A stretch of DNA of 53,161 bases from positions 1 to 53,161 of the IMG/VR virus record IMGVR_UViG_3300042545_001591. One strand, written 5' to 3'. The notes beneath the pieces are model-generated. The model saw nothing but the letters and a program-made list of their open reading frames with translations, ran no database searches and was not told the origin of the DNA. Positions 25,464-33,374 of the stretch are shown here, in pieces; the first letter of the stretch is position 1; every line of letters starts with the position of its first letter. Both the position numbers and the translations under genes were made by a program. This DNA comes from a virus.

Positions 25464-26886
25464 GGTGGTATACGGTTTCAAGGTTCATGTTTGATTGTCT
25501 TATTTCGGAGAGACTAGATGAAGCATAGTGCCGATTCTGATAATAATCAAGAGACCGAGAACATGATTCCTTTGTTATCAAACCCTGCCCTTGCGCCACA
25601 TGCCAGAAGTGCGCTATCTGAAAAAGTTCATATCCACTCTGAGGGACGTCATTGGTGGAAGGGGGCCTTTCTGACCACAACTCTAAGAGCTCGGAAAGCA
25701 AAGGGGACCTTGGGGCACTTGCTGCGTCTTTCCAGAAACTGGTATCCCTTCTGTCCGATATGTAATGCATGCTCACCATGGCTATGAGGTTCTCGTGAAA
25801 ACTTTCCATAATCGAATTGTACTTTCGGGAAAGAGACGTAGAGCCGGGTTTGAAAAATGGAATAAAACTAGATAGCGCCTTAGCCTGCTGAATTGCCGTA
25901 GAAATACTCGTAGCCTCAAGTGGCTCCATAAAAGAACTGCTCAACCCAATGGCAACACAGTTGTTTACCCACTGCTTACTGGTGTACCCAGGATTAAACT
26001 TTATAACTCTTGGCTTATCGAGAACATGACCAGTGACTTGTTCTATCTCTTTTATTGCTTGCTCTTCGTCTAGATGACCAGATGAGAAGACGTAACCATT
26101 CCCACGTCTTTCCTGGGTAGGAATCTCCCACATCCAACCAGACGACATGGCGATAGCCCTGGTGTACTGCCTTATCAGACCGTTCGGGTCAGGTTTTGTC
26201 GGGAAAGGTATAGCCGTATCCGTAAGTAAATATCGTGATGCATCCACCCATTTGGCTTCGTCAAAATTCTTAATTAGGAACTTTGAAAACCCCGAAGCGT
26301 CTATCCAGAAATCAGAATAATATGTTTCTGAATTTGACGCAACCGACTGTATGTACCCGGTTTCATCAATCAAAGAAGAGACTAAGTCATCTATGAAAAT
26401 CTTTATATTTTTCCTGGAACAAATTTTTTGAAGATAATGATTCAGCTTAAATGTGTCAAAATGATATTGATTTGTGTTTCTATGGATATGTTCTGATTTG
26501 ACTACTTTTGTTTCAATAAACCCAGGATGAGTTATTGTGTTGGTGAGCAGCTTGCCTTGCTCATGAATGTATTCATACAGAGGTATGTTTTCATTTTTAA
26601 TAAAATAACCACTAATACTGTGAAAATAATCAGGAGTGTGATTGGTCCATTTCTCAAACCGAATACCAAGTTTGTGCGTAGCGGCAGTTTCCCTGACCAT
26701 CTCATCAATGTCTATTCCTGCTATTTCAACAAAGCTATGCCAATGCTCCGTACTACCTTCGCCAACTCCAATTATGCCAATAGTTTTTGACTCAATAATT
26801 GAAACGTCAAGCAAGGGAAGCTTGCTTTTTAGAACTATCGCCGCAACAAGACCAGCAGTCCCTGCCCCTACAACCATAACCTTCAT
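25450..26886 (-). CDS. Flavin-dependent halogenase (tryptophan halogenase family), copy A
   Basis: A 478-aa enzyme. VVGAGTAG (5-12) is the FAD GxGxxG; GVGEGSTEHW (40-49) is typical; Lys72 in THKLGIRFEKW aligns with the catalytic Lys (PrnA Lys79) that carries the hypohalous intermediate. GWMWEIP (250-256) is the family WxWxIP motif, and SSFMEPLEATSI (318-329) holds the conserved active-site Glu. The enzyme needs reduced FAD, O2 and halide; no flavin reductase is seen here, so the host would supply FADH2. It is slightly shorter than the usual ~510-540 aa. A viral member, VirX1 of a marine cyanophage, has been shown to halogenate small aromatics with preference for iodide. The substrate here is unknown. 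Confidence 0.93.
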   Translation of the reverse strand: MKVMVVGAGTAGLVAAIVLKSKLPLLDVSIIESKTIGIIGVGEGSTEHWHSFVEIAGIDIDEMVRETAATHKLGIRFEKWTNHTPDYFHSISGYFIKNENIPLYEYIHEQGKLLTNTITHPGFIETKVVKSEHIHRNTNQYHFDTFKLNHYLQKICSRKNIKIFIDDLVSSLIDETGYIQSVASNSETYYSDFWIDASGFSKFLIKNFDEAKWVDASRYLLTDTAIPFPTKPDPNGLIRQYTRAIAMSSGWMWEIPTQERRGNGYVFSSGHLDEEQAIKEIEQVTGHVLDKPRVIKFNPGYTSKQWVNNCVAIGLSSSFMEPLEATSISTAIQQAKALSSFIPFFKPGSTSLSRKYNSIMESFHENLIAMVSMHYISDRRDTSFWKDAASAPRSPLLSELLELWSERPPSTNDVPQSGYELFQIAHFWHVAQGQGLITKESCSRSLDYYQNRHYASSSLSEIRQSNMNLETVYHHEIF

Positions 26887-26889
26887 GAG

Positions 26890-27516
26890 CTACCTAAGCC
26901 ATGTTACGAAGGCATACTTGATGCCAAAATTGTTTTCCTCTACGGGGTGAGCTGTATGTCTATACAAATAGTTTGACGGAAACAAAACCATAGAACCAGC
27001 AGAGGGAGAAACCTTTATGCCGAAATAATCAAACTCCAATTCGCCTCCGTTGAAGTCGTCATTAAACCACCCGACACAGCTAAGAATGCGACCATTTTCC
27101 GAGCCGTAATCACAATGAGAACTGTATTCTCCACCGCTTGGGTATTTTAATACTCTGTATCCTTCGTCGGTAGACAGCTCAAGGCTGTACTTATCACGAT
27201 AATGATAAACCGCTGCGTCTATGTTCTTGAATATTTTTTTCCAGAGTACTGCTGCCGGTTTCATTCTTGGAATATTTTCTATTTTGTTAGCTTGCAGGGG
27301 GTTCAACTCCATTTGTACAGACATTCTGTACGATGAAATTTTACCGTTGTCAGTTTCTGAATTTTCCCACATCAAGTATGGCCAGTCTTCTTTTGACTCA
27401 GATTCAATAAGTTCTATGATGTTTTCAGGTGAAAATATGTTTTTGTACATAATTACGCCAGGGGCCAACTCTACTATTTCTGAGCTTTCTATAATTTCGT
27501 TAACAGACATCATCAT
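26890..27516 (-). CDS. 2OG-Fe(II) oxygenase of the cassette, copy A
   Basis: A 208-aa protein. KYPSGGEYSSHCDYG gives the HxD pair His134/Asp136; GGELEF (158-162 region) is the strand typical of this family; SMVLFPSNYLYRHTAHPVEE gives the distal His190, and Lys200 follows for 2-oxoglutarate. It therefore has a complete iron site. Copy B (36963-37544) has the same motifs and length class, and both sit directly upstream of a halogenase. Three ATGs in a row mark the start; it overlaps the upstream 147-aa gene by 17 bases. The substrate is unknown; peptidyl hydroxylation of the co-encoded adhesin is a hypothesis. Confidence 0.87.
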   Translation of the reverse strand: MMMSVNEIIESSEIVELAPGVIMYKNIFSPENIIELIESESKEDWPYLMWENSETDNGKISSYRMSVQMELNPLQANKIENIPRMKPAAVLWKKIFKNIDAAVYHYRDKYSLELSTDEGYRVLKYPSGGEYSSHCDYGSENGRILSCVGWFNDDFNGGELEFDYFGIKVSPSAGSMVLFPSNYLYRHTAHPVEENNFGIKYAFVTWLR

Positions 27517-27943
27517 TTACCGTAAAATCAAAAGTGTGAATAATCTTATCTTTATACCAAACGCAAATAGCACAATCTCCCGGCGCACCAAAATTAAGCC
27601 CAAAATGAATAGAATGCCTATTTATTTTTTTTACATCTAGAAATCTGTGCCCATTTGGCTCTCCCACAATGTAGAGAAAAAGACTAATTTTTACATCATC
27701 ATCAAATACGAGAAATTCGTTTTTGTAATCAATCCGAATTAATTGATTTACCTTGACAGGAGAATGAGAAAACTTTATTGAATGCTCTGTTGGGATAGAA
27801 ATCGGACGAGGGGTGTCTCTGTCAAAAATCAAATCTTTGGTTCTCTCGTTGTCGCCGATAAGTATGGGGGCGACGTGGAGTCTAGATAATTCCTCTGCTG
27901 TGGGAAGCATTTCTTCTGTTGGACAAAAAATTACTGTATCCAT
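27500..27943 (-). CDS. Unknown cassette protein (copy A, ~147 aa)
   Basis: From ATG 27943 (a TTG at 27955 is possible) this encodes 147 aa. I do not recognise a family. The N-terminus is short and polar (MDTVIFCPTEEMLPTAEELS); the rest alternates beta-type segments (QLIRIDYKNEFLVFDDDVKI, LFLYIVGEPNGHRFLD, IHFGLNFGAPGDCAICVWY, KIIHTFDFTVND). It holds the same slot as the 138-aa protein of copy B (37541-37957), which has a similar beta-rich look and SLRF/SIHF-like and WKY/WYK-like segments, but identity is too low for me to claim homology. It could be a small jelly-roll or chaperone for the neighbouring oxygenase. Confidence 0.6.
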   Translation of the reverse strand: MDTVIFCPTEEMLPTAEELSRLHVAPILIGDNERTKDLIFDRDTPRPISIPTEHSIKFSHSPVKVNQLIRIDYKNEFLVFDDDVKISLFLYIVGEPNGHRFLDVKKINRHSIHFGLNFGAPGDCAICVWYKDKIIHTFDFTVNDDVC

Positions 27944-27969
27944 AAATAGACACAATAGCAGTTAATTCT

Positions 27970-28218
27970 TTATTCCGCCTGAAGTCGAGCAAGGCTGGCC
28001 CGTGTAGTCTTTATTCCTACAACCAACATTCGGAAATGAGTTGAATACATATAAGACTCGCCGTCTTCAGGAACTTCAAAAGTATCCATGTCTACGGTGA
28101 GAGGGTCTATCCCTGACTGTATGCAAGTTGTGAAAAAATTAGAGTACGCGGTCTCTAGCGCTTTGGTAAGGAGATTTACTGTTTCTTCTGTCGTTATTTC
28201 GTCTCTTAGTTCTGGCAT
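27970..28218 (-). CDS. Unknown small helical cassette protein (copy A)
   Basis: An 82-aa protein with a good ribosome site (GAGGAAAA) before its ATG. It is largely helical (TVNLLTKALETAYSNFFTTC, TRASLARLQAE) with GIDPLTVDMDTFEVPEDGES in the middle. The 75-aa protein of copy B (37954-38181) has the same pattern: helix, NVDPETFDEEVGF, helix ending in L...KVKITEL. Both follow a long Gly-rich adhesin, so an adhesin-specific assembly factor is possible (inference). Confidence 0.6.
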   Translation of the reverse strand: MPELRDEITTEETVNLLTKALETAYSNFFTTCIQSGIDPLTVDMDTFEVPEDGESYMYSTHFRMLVVGIKTTRASLARLQAE

Positions 28219-28227
28219 TTTTCCTCT

Positions 28228-30357
28228 TTAAGCGTTAATTATTATTTTTGTACTAGAAGACAAGGATTGAGTAAGCCCCCATGAATCAGTAACAACAATT
28301 ATACCGCCTTCTAGGCCGGTAGAACCAGCGTTACCCATGGTCCCCGCTAGACCATTGGTGCCAGCATTGGGTGCTCCATTGGTTCCGGGGTTCCCAGGGT
28401 TGCCTGCACCACCAACCGTTCCTGCGTTACCGGCAGCTCCAGGATTTCCTGCTGCGCCTCCGTGTCCAGTTCCGTTATTCCCATGATTACCTGCTACGCC
28501 GGCGTTGCCGGCAGTTCCATGGTTCCCTGCTGTTCCTGCTGCGCCGTTATGCCCATGACCATTTGTACCAGAATTACCGGCTGCGCCACCATAACTGGTC
28601 GCAACAGCATTCTGCCCGTAGTGGGTGTTATGGTTATGCCCTGCACCGTGTCCGTTGAATTCATTATGTCCTAAACCTATGAAAAAGTGGTTGACGTTTG
28701 CTGGGTTTGCGCCACGAGGCCATGTTCTGTTTGCGGGTGCACCAGTATAGTGAAAAGCATGTTCGGTCGAGTTTCTCCATGAATGTCTAGGAAAATGTGC
28801 ACTGTTTGATTCGTTAGCAGGGCGACCACCGGAACCACCAAATGTTCTCATATGACTATAACCTGAGACATGGAACGCATGGGCGTTGGAAGCAGCATTG
28901 GGGTTTCCTGCCTGCGAGACATACTGGTAATAAGTGTCATTTACTCCCGCATTGCCAGCTGCACCTGCAGTGGCCCCAGTTCCGTTAGCGGCCCCCGTTC
29001 CTGCTGTTCCATTTGTTCCTGCGTTGGCTACTCCAGGGTTTGCTCCGCCTGCGGTGGCACCGCTTCCGCCGTGGCCTCCAGTTCCTACGTTTCCGGGGTT
29101 TCCTGCATTGCCTGGGACGAGAGTTCCCACAACTCCGGCCCCACCGGACGTAGCACCAGTCCCTGCAATCCCAGGATTACCTGACGCACCTGCAGTTCCA
29201 TGAGAACCAACCCCGCCAGGTTGTCCAACATTAACAACAGAGCCAGAGCCAGAAATATATTTAGCCACAATCAAAACAACGGGTCCTCCTCTTCCTCCCG
29301 TGCCACTTACTCCAGGGTTTCCTGCGTTGCCTGCGGCTCCAACAGTTCCAGCGTTGCCCGCTAAACCTGCCGCACCAAAATGTCCTGCGTTGGGCGCACC
29401 ACTGTTTCCTGGGTTACCTGCATTGCCTGCGTTTCCTGCCGTACCGGCATTTCCTGCTGCACCCGCGTGTCCAGTTCCGCCATGTCCTGTTCCGTTGGTT
29501 CCTGGATTGCCATGGTTTCCTGCAGTGCCTGCGTTCCCTGCTGCACCATTGTTGCCGTGGTTTCCGGCGTGCCCATAACCATAAAGACCATAAGAATTGT
29601 GTGTGTTGCCGTGGTTCGAACCAGACGGAATGTGTATTCCACCAGCAGTAGCTCCCGTTCCTGCCGCTCCTGGGTTGGCCCCACCAGCACCTCCTGCGGT
29701 AGCTCCACTTCCTCCGTGCCCACCAGTACCGTTACTGCCACCTGTTCCTGGGTTTCCTGCATTTGCTACTCCAGCTCCTCCAGCACCACCAAGGTTTGCT
29801 CCAGTTCCAGCAATTCCAGGATTGCCTCCCGTGCCAGGATTTCCTGCAACCCCTGGAACTAGGGTTCCTGGATTTCCTAGCGTGCCACTGGTTGCACCAC
29901 TTCCATCTGCACCCTTGTCGCCACCAGAAAGCACACGAATCGAACCAGCATTATCTACAAAATAACCACGAATTGATTTTTCCAAATCATTCAGTGTTGC
30001 CAGGTCGATTGGATTAGCTGAAGTCTGACTCAAGCTGTAAGTAACAATAGAAGCAGCCCCACCAGCCACTGTTCCTGACGGGATTAAGGACGTATGCGAA
30101 AGAGTGGCTCCGATGGTTCCGTTGTTGGTTAAGGTCCCTTTAACAAAGACTCGAAAGCCGTTTGTGATTACAGTGCAACCGCTGTTGACCGTTAGGTTTT
30201 CGTAGTACATGTCTCTGGACAAAACAGTTGGAGTTCCAGTGTTTGAAACAATTACAGTTCCGTCTGTCCCTTGTCCATACACAGAGTCGTTTCCAAGTCT
30301 CTGTGTGTACTCTTTAGATTCCGTACCAGGTCTAAACCTGACAACTCCAATTCCCAT
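28228..30357 (-). CDS. Long glycine-rich adhesin (cassette copy A)
   Basis: A 709-aa protein. The N-terminal ~110 residues (RLGNDSVYGQGTDGTVIVSN, DMYYENLTVNSGCTVITNGF, RVFVKGTLTNNGTIG) form a beta domain shared with three other proteins here. From about 145 to 690 the chain is mostly Gly-X-Y-like repeats rich in Asn, Thr, Ala and Pro (GNPGTGGNPGIAG, GNAGTAGNAGNAGNPG), interrupted at about 365-375 by GGPVVLIVAKYISG and at about 470-585 by a Tyr/Trp/His-rich insert (YYQYVSQAG, HFPRHSWRNSTEHAFHY). Such chains may fold as polyglycine-II bundles, as in the S16 gp38 adhesin, or as collagen. GNPG units place Pro before Gly, the site class of collagen prolyl hydroxylases. It is a likely receptor binder. 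Confidence 0.8.
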   Translation of the reverse strand: MGIGVVRFRPGTESKEYTQRLGNDSVYGQGTDGTVIVSNTGTPTVLSRDMYYENLTVNSGCTVITNGFRVFVKGTLTNNGTIGATLSHTSLIPSGTVAGGAASIVTYSLSQTSANPIDLATLNDLEKSIRGYFVDNAGSIRVLSGGDKGADGSGATSGTLGNPGTLVPGVAGNPGTGGNPGIAGTGANLGGAGGAGVANAGNPGTGGSNGTGGHGGSGATAGGAGGANPGAAGTGATAGGIHIPSGSNHGNTHNSYGLYGYGHAGNHGNNGAAGNAGTAGNHGNPGTNGTGHGGTGHAGAAGNAGTAGNAGNAGNPGNSGAPNAGHFGAAGLAGNAGTVGAAGNAGNPGVSGTGGRGGPVVLIVAKYISGSGSVVNVGQPGGVGSHGTAGASGNPGIAGTGATSGGAGVVGTLVPGNAGNPGNVGTGGHGGSGATAGGANPGVANAGTNGTAGTGAANGTGATAGAAGNAGVNDTYYQYVSQAGNPNAASNAHAFHVSGYSHMRTFGGSGGRPANESNSAHFPRHSWRNSTEHAFHYTGAPANRTWPRGANPANVNHFFIGLGHNEFNGHGAGHNHNTHYGQNAVATSYGGAAGNSGTNGHGHNGAAGTAGNHGTAGNAGVAGNHGNNGTGHGGAAGNPGAAGNAGTVGGAGNPGNPGTNGAPNAGTNGLAGTMGNAGSTGLEGGIIVVTDSWGLTQSLSSSTKIIINA
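28330..29905 (-). repeat. Glycine-rich triplet repeat region of adhesin A
   Basis: Degenerate 9-base units encode Gly-Asn-Ala/Pro, Gly-Thr-Ala and Gly-His-Gly through most of the gene. The reverse strand reads as Pro/Ala/Val-rich frames that are artefacts. The unit sequence varies in third codon positions, but short exact repeats occur, so length change by recombination is likely. Confidence 0.8.
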
Positions 30358-30359
30358 TG

Positions 30360-31094
30360 TTATACCAACTGCATGTAGTTATAAGTACCAGTATTCGCTC
30401 CGGTTACATCTGTAGAGACATTGCTCGGCAAGGAAGAACCGCTAGAAATAACAAGAATTACTCCGCCGCCGCCAGGAGAGGTTGCTGGTGCCGCAATTTT
30501 AGCATTCACGGATACTGCTGTAGAAACAATGTAGCGAGCAGCGATTATTACTACTCCTCCGCCTGCCTGCCCTGTTCCGCCTGCTCCACCGCGAAGAAAA
30601 GTTGGTCCACCAGACGCTGTAATCGAATATCCGCGAATTGCTTGAATTGGCTGTTTGTAGTACTCAACCCCACCCATGGCGGCAGTTGGTGGCGTAGCGG
30701 TGTAAGTAGCCAAAGCGTTCCCGCCGAGACTATGGGTTACTGAAGTAGCAGCGGCTCCGCCTTGCTCTATGGAGCCTGCAGTCGAAAACCCAGTCGTGTA
30801 ACCGATTACTGAAGCCTCGCCAAGACTTAGCTGTCCCTTTACCAATATCCTGTAACCAGCCGGGTCTAGACGAATAGACGTATCGATAGATAATGAATCA
30901 AGAAACAAGTCTCTGGTCATTGTAAAAACAGAAGAAGAATAAGTTAACCCAAGAGAAGCAGAGTACGTTCCTCCACTCCCAGACGTTGTTGACAGAACTG
31001 CAGCACCATCGGCCCCTGTTCCGTAAATGGAATCAGGAGCGTCAATGAAAGCCGAGAAGGCCGTCAACACTGGATATCTTGATACTCCGGCCAT
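30360..31094 (-). CDS. Virion beta protein with Gly-rich end (copy A, paralogue of 39802-40509)
   Basis: A 244-aa protein with close similarity over its whole length to the 235-aa protein of copy B: MAGV.RYP at the start, D.IYGTGADGAAVL, TRDLFLDSLSIDTSIRLDP, GYRILVKGQLSLG, SLGG, the shared ASGGPTFLRGGAGGTGQAGG / VIIAARYI segment, and the identical end YMQLV. The N-terminal domain also matches that of the long adhesin encoded next to it, so the two genes look like an internal duplication with and without the long Gly-rich region. It probably forms a short companion fibre or a platform for the long one. Confidence 0.7.
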   Translation of the reverse strand: MAGVSRYPVLTAFSAFIDAPDSIYGTGADGAAVLSTTSGSGGTYSASLGLTYSSSVFTMTRDLFLDSLSIDTSIRLDPAGYRILVKGQLSLGEASVIGYTTGFSTAGSIEQGGAAATSVTHSLGGNALATYTATPPTAAMGGVEYYKQPIQAIRGYSITASGGPTFLRGGAGGTGQAGGGVVIIAARYIVSTAVSVNAKIAAPATSPGGGGVILVISSGSSLPSNVSTDVTGANTGTYNYMQLV

Positions 31095-31096
31095 GA

Positions 31097-31432
31097 CTAA
31101 AGGGTGTAGCCGTTTACCGTTACCGTAATAGCGGCATTCTCACTGACAAAATAAATAATGTCGTCTAGGGCTAGAGAAGTGTTCGTGTTGTAAGTAATCG
31201 TCTCTTTAGGGGAAACGCTCATTTGTGACAAGATTCTTTGCGCAGCAACATCGCTGGATACGGTATTAGCGGCGACACCTACTGTTATCCAGTATGCGGT
31301 ACTTGCGCTTGTGTTGCAGATGATTATCTGCTTTACTACTCCGGCAGCCGTGGCTGTATAGGCACCTGTAGCCCCAGAACTAAAAGTTGTAACGGTGGCC
31401 TTGGGACCGAACCGATAAGGAACTACTGACAT
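31097..31432 (-). CDS. Small beta-sandwich virion protein (copy A)
   Basis: A 111-aa protein (TGAYTATAAGVVKQIIICNT, AYWITVGVAA, MSVSPKETITYNTNTSLALD, AAITVTVNGYTL). The pattern T...vkqIiicNt...t....g, then ...e.it.n....l, then vtvnG is shared with the 124-aa protein of copy B and the 101-aa protein at 43887-44192. This type of small beta protein is common in phage structural regions and may decorate fibres or virion surfaces; a function is not proven. Confidence 0.65.
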   Translation of the reverse strand: MSVVPYRFGPKATVTTFSSGATGAYTATAAGVVKQIIICNTSASTAYWITVGVAANTVSSDVAAQRILSQMSVSPKETITYNTNTSLALDDIIYFVSENAAITVTVNGYTL

Positions 31433-31672
31433 TTAGATGACCTCCATGAGAAATATTACTTCAGTATCGTCTGCACGCACGTTAGTCGGGCCACTTGCTC
31501 CGGGGACTCCAGACGAACCTACAGGACCAGTTGGGCCTGAAGGACCTTCAGGGCCCTGGGTCCCACCAATCCCAACATTGAGTGCCCACTTGCCGTCCGT
31601 GTACGACCAGGTTTTGCCGTCAACTGTAAAGTTGTCACCGGGAGCAGGGGAGTTGGGAAAATCGATAGCCAT
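31433..31672 (-). CDS. Short DFPNSP-tag fibre protein with collagen segment (copy A)
   Basis: A 79-aa protein from ATG 31672. A longer frame to 31738 is rejected because [15 protein letters not shown] matches the start of the 338-aa fibre and a TATAAT box lies 7 bases before this ATG. The N-terminal tag (DFPNSPAPG, then GKTWSYTDGKWAL) is followed by a collagen piece (GTQGPEGPSGPTGPVGSSG) and a short tail ending in MEVI. The 85-aa protein of copy B has the same tag and an end in MEVF, but no collagen segment. The tag is probably a docking domain. Confidence 0.7.
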   Translation of the reverse strand: MAIDFPNSPAPGDNFTVDGKTWSYTDGKWALNVGIGGTQGPEGPSGPTGPVGSSGVPGASGPTNVRADDTEVIFLMEVI

Positions 31673-31679
31673 GCCTGCA

Positions 31680-31700
31680 ATTATACCCTGAACTGATTGA
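31680..31700 (-). promoter_or_regulatory. Candidate leaderless promoter, copy 1 (TATAAT, 7 nt before ATG)
   Basis: On the minus strand the box TATAAT (complement of 31680-31685) lies exactly 7 bases before the ATG at 31672, so transcription would start at about the ATG. CAATCAGTTC followed by AGGG lies directly upstream of the box. The same block occurs before the 338-aa fibre gene. No Shine-Dalgarno is present in the 7 bases. Confidence 0.6.
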
Positions 31701-31763
31701 GGGGAACCATAAGAAACAAGGTGGCAATATAATGCCAATTGAAGAAATCAAAAACTATGGTCG

Positions 31764-32030
31764 TTACGCTTCCAACGCTGCTTTAGCAGCTAGGTATGCT
31801 GCTCTCTGCTCATTTTGGTCATACACGGGAGCGTCATAAGCATCTCCGTTGTCCTTTATTGCTTGAATGGTTTCTTCAGCCCATTGTTCAGCGTCTTCTT
31901 TTGTCCACGGCATCCAGTTGTGAGGGAAGTTAAATTGACTTATTGTGCGAGAAAAAGAAGAACCATTAATTTCCCCAGTCCATGTAATGGTTGCTTCATT
32001 TTTGTCGTTTACTTCATATGTGTATTCCAT
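31764..32030 (-). CDS. Small fibre-associated protein, unknown
   Basis: An 88-aa protein with ribosome site GGGAGAT before the ATG. Residues 1-35 are a beta hairpin region (YTYEVNDKNEATITWTGEIN), followed by FNFPHNWMPWTKEDAEQWAE and a helix ending AAYLAAKAALEA. Small proteins with a W.PW...DA..WA motif are found next to fibre genes in phages, where a chaperone or fibre-assembly role is often assumed. It follows the 338-aa fibre with a 9-base gap. Confidence 0.55.
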   Translation of the reverse strand: MEYTYEVNDKNEATITWTGEINGSSFSRTISQFNFPHNWMPWTKEDAEQWAEETIQAIKDNGDAYDAPVYDQNEQRAAYLAAKAALEA

Positions 32031-32039
32031 AATATCTCC

Positions 32040-33056
32040 CTAGACAACATACTCAATAATGACAGCGCCATTTGAACCCATGTTCGCAAGGGTGGTGCCT
32101 GTGTACCCATTAGCCATGCCCACGGTAAACGAGTAGACAGTTGACGGAACGGTAGTTACTTGAAAAACTTCCGTTACTCCATCCTGCCCACGACTCGCTT
32201 CTATTCTTCCCGAAACCCTAGTATAAACAAGGTCACCACTATCCTGCTCTCTAGTCTCCACAGCAACAGCAGTTGCGACACCACCAATTCCTCCAGAGCC
32301 AGGGTATCTATTTTCTGCGTCAAAATTGGATGTATTGTTACTTGAACTGCCACTAAGTTTAGTTCCGTAAATAATATCACCAGTAATAGTCTCGGTTTTA
32401 ATCGGTCCCTGTTTGCCCCCAAGAGCGGTATATGTAGTCCCACCAGCAACAAAGGTTGTTGAGCCACCATCTTCGTAGCCCATCATGGAAGTCGCGGATA
32501 CAGTAGCGTAGTTGGTTACTGTAAGTGTGGCAAATCCTTGCCCACCGCCTGCACCAATAAGTGTCAGTTTTATTTGCGTGACACCAGCAGGACAAGTCCA
32601 TGTTCCGCTACCGTTTGTTGTGTACTTTGTAACATAGATTTTGGGGTCCACAGCACTGACTCCTGGGACTCCGCTAACCCCAGGCACGCCACTAACCCCT
32701 TGCGGACCAGTTGCACCGGTCGGTCCTCCCGCAGGACCCGTGGCTCCCGTTAAGCCAGTCGGACCAGTCGGACCTGTCAGACCAGTGGGCCCAGCTATTC
32801 CTGTTGGTCCAGTAATTCCTGTTGGTCCAGCAATTCCTGTTGGCCCTGTTGCCCCAGTCAAACCTGTTGGTCCAGTTGCACCAGTAGGCCCAGTGGGACC
32901 CCCTGCAGGCCCTGTTGCTCCTGTTGGACCTGTCGGGCCAACAACGCCCATAGTGCTTACAAAAAGAGCCCATTTTCCGTCAGTGAATGTCCACGTTTTA
33001 TTGTTTGTCGTAAACGATGCGCCCGGCGCAGGTGAGTTGGGGAAATCGATAGCCAT
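32040..33056 (-). CDS. Collagen-stalk fibre with glycine-rich tip
   Basis: A 338-aa fibre. Residues 1-31 are the DFPNSP docking tag ([15 protein letters not shown], then [10 protein letters not shown]). Residues about 38-140 are Gly-X-Y collagen repeats ([26 protein letters not shown]). The C-terminal ~190 residues form a beta/Gly-rich head ([37 protein letters not shown]) ending [11 protein letters not shown], a type often seen at phage fibre tips. A TATAAT box lies 7 bases before the ATG. GVPG units put Pro in the Y position, so this is another candidate for prolyl hydroxylation by the nearby oxygenases (inference). Confidence 0.8.
   Translation of the reverse strand: MAIDFPNSPAPGASFTTNNKTWTFTDGKWALFVSTMGVVGPTGPTGATGPAGGPTGPTGATGPTGLTGATGPTGIAGPTGITGPTGIAGPTGLTGPTGPTGLTGATGPAGGPTGATGPQGVSGVPGVSGVPGVSAVDPKIYVTKYTTNGSGTWTCPAGVTQIKLTLIGAGGGQGFATLTVTNYATVSATSMMGYEDGGSTTFVAGGTTYTALGGKQGPIKTETITGDIIYGTKLSGSSSNNTSNFDAENRYPGSGGIGGVATAVAVETREQDSGDLVYTRVSGRIEASRGQDGVTEVFQVTTVPSTVYSFTVGMANGYTGTTLANMGSNGAVIIEYVV
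32640..32945 (-). repeat. Collagen-like Gly-X-Y coding repeat
   Basis: About 34 Gly-X-Y triplets in the 338-aa fibre, mainly GPT, GAT, GLT, GIA and GVS/GVP. The gvs/gvp block at the downstream end also occurs in the 1180-aa fibre, suggesting exchange of collagen blocks between fibres. Confidence 0.8.
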
Positions 33057-33063
33057 AGGGCTA

Positions 33064-33084
33064 ATTATACCCCGAACTGATTGT
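33064..33084 (-). promoter_or_regulatory. Candidate leaderless promoter, copy 2 (TATAAT, 7 nt before ATG)
   Basis: TATAAT (complement of 33064-33069) lies 7 bases before ATG 33056, preceded by CAATCAGTTC and GGGG. Apart from one base this block is identical to that at 31680-31700, while the 7 bases between box and ATG differ between the two sites, so the box, its distance and the upstream block are what is conserved. Confidence 0.6.
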
Positions 33085-33089
33085 GAGGC

Positions 33090-33374
33090 TTAAAACCACC
33101 AGAAGTGTTTAAGAATTGAAAGGCTAGCCAAAATCACCCACATAACATTGAAAAGGATAATCGTGGGGAGCGTCTTTTCGGTAGATGACCAAATTAGGGC
33201 GATACTCGAAGCGATGGCAAATATATAAACCCACCACCACTGGTACCCAAGAAGCAGGCCGGGAAAGATGATGGCGATTTTGGTAGCAAAGCCCCAAGCT
33301 TCTACGACGTTTGGTCTAGTCCAGTATCCCTTGTGGGACATTGTCTTTGTTGCCTGTATTACCTTTTTCAGCAT
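33090..33374 (-). CDS. Small integral membrane protein
   Basis: A 94-aa protein with GAGGAAAA before its ATG. After a basic N-terminus (MLKKVIQATKTMSHKGYWTR) there are about three hydrophobic segments: GFATKIAIIFPGLLLGY, WWWVYIFAIASSIALIW and TIILFNVMWVILASLSIL. It overlaps the end of the upstream 71-aa gene by 59 bases. Small multi-TM proteins near fibre genes may be holins or superinfection factors, but nothing here decides this. Confidence 0.6.
   Translation of the reverse strand: MLKKVIQATKTMSHKGYWTRPNVVEAWGFATKIAIIFPGLLLGYQWWWVYIFAIASSIALIWSSTEKTLPTIILFNVMWVILASLSILKHFWWF

Larger units (their letters stand above)
24684..31672 (-). repeat. Duplicated nine-gene cassette, copy A
   Basis: Gene order in transcription direction is tag protein, small beta protein, ~244-aa protein, long Gly-rich adhesin, ~82-aa, ~147-aa, 2OG oxygenase, halogenase, dUTPase-like protein. 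The same order and strand recur in copy B at 34655-41140. At least seven of the nine pairs are recognisably homologous from the proteins; the ~140-aa and ~80-aa pairs match mainly in position and style. Copy A is followed by a P4H-like oxygenase and two glycosyltransferases. Confidence 0.8.

Noticed and set aside
28330-29905. Possible CRISPR or satellite array
   Set aside because: Units are 9-base codon repeats with third-position variation and no unique spacers of constant length.
28371-29965. Several long plus-strand frames rich in Pro, Ala and Val opposite the Gly-rich adhesin, resembling proline-rich proteins
   Set aside because: They are the antisense reading of GGN-rich Gly repeats (Gly codons read as Pro/Ala/Thr backwards), lack ribosome sites and overlap a well-supported gene.
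31673-31738. Longer N-terminus for the 79-aa tag protein
   Set aside because: The added residues read through the conserved TATAAT block, and paralogues start at MAIDFPNSP.
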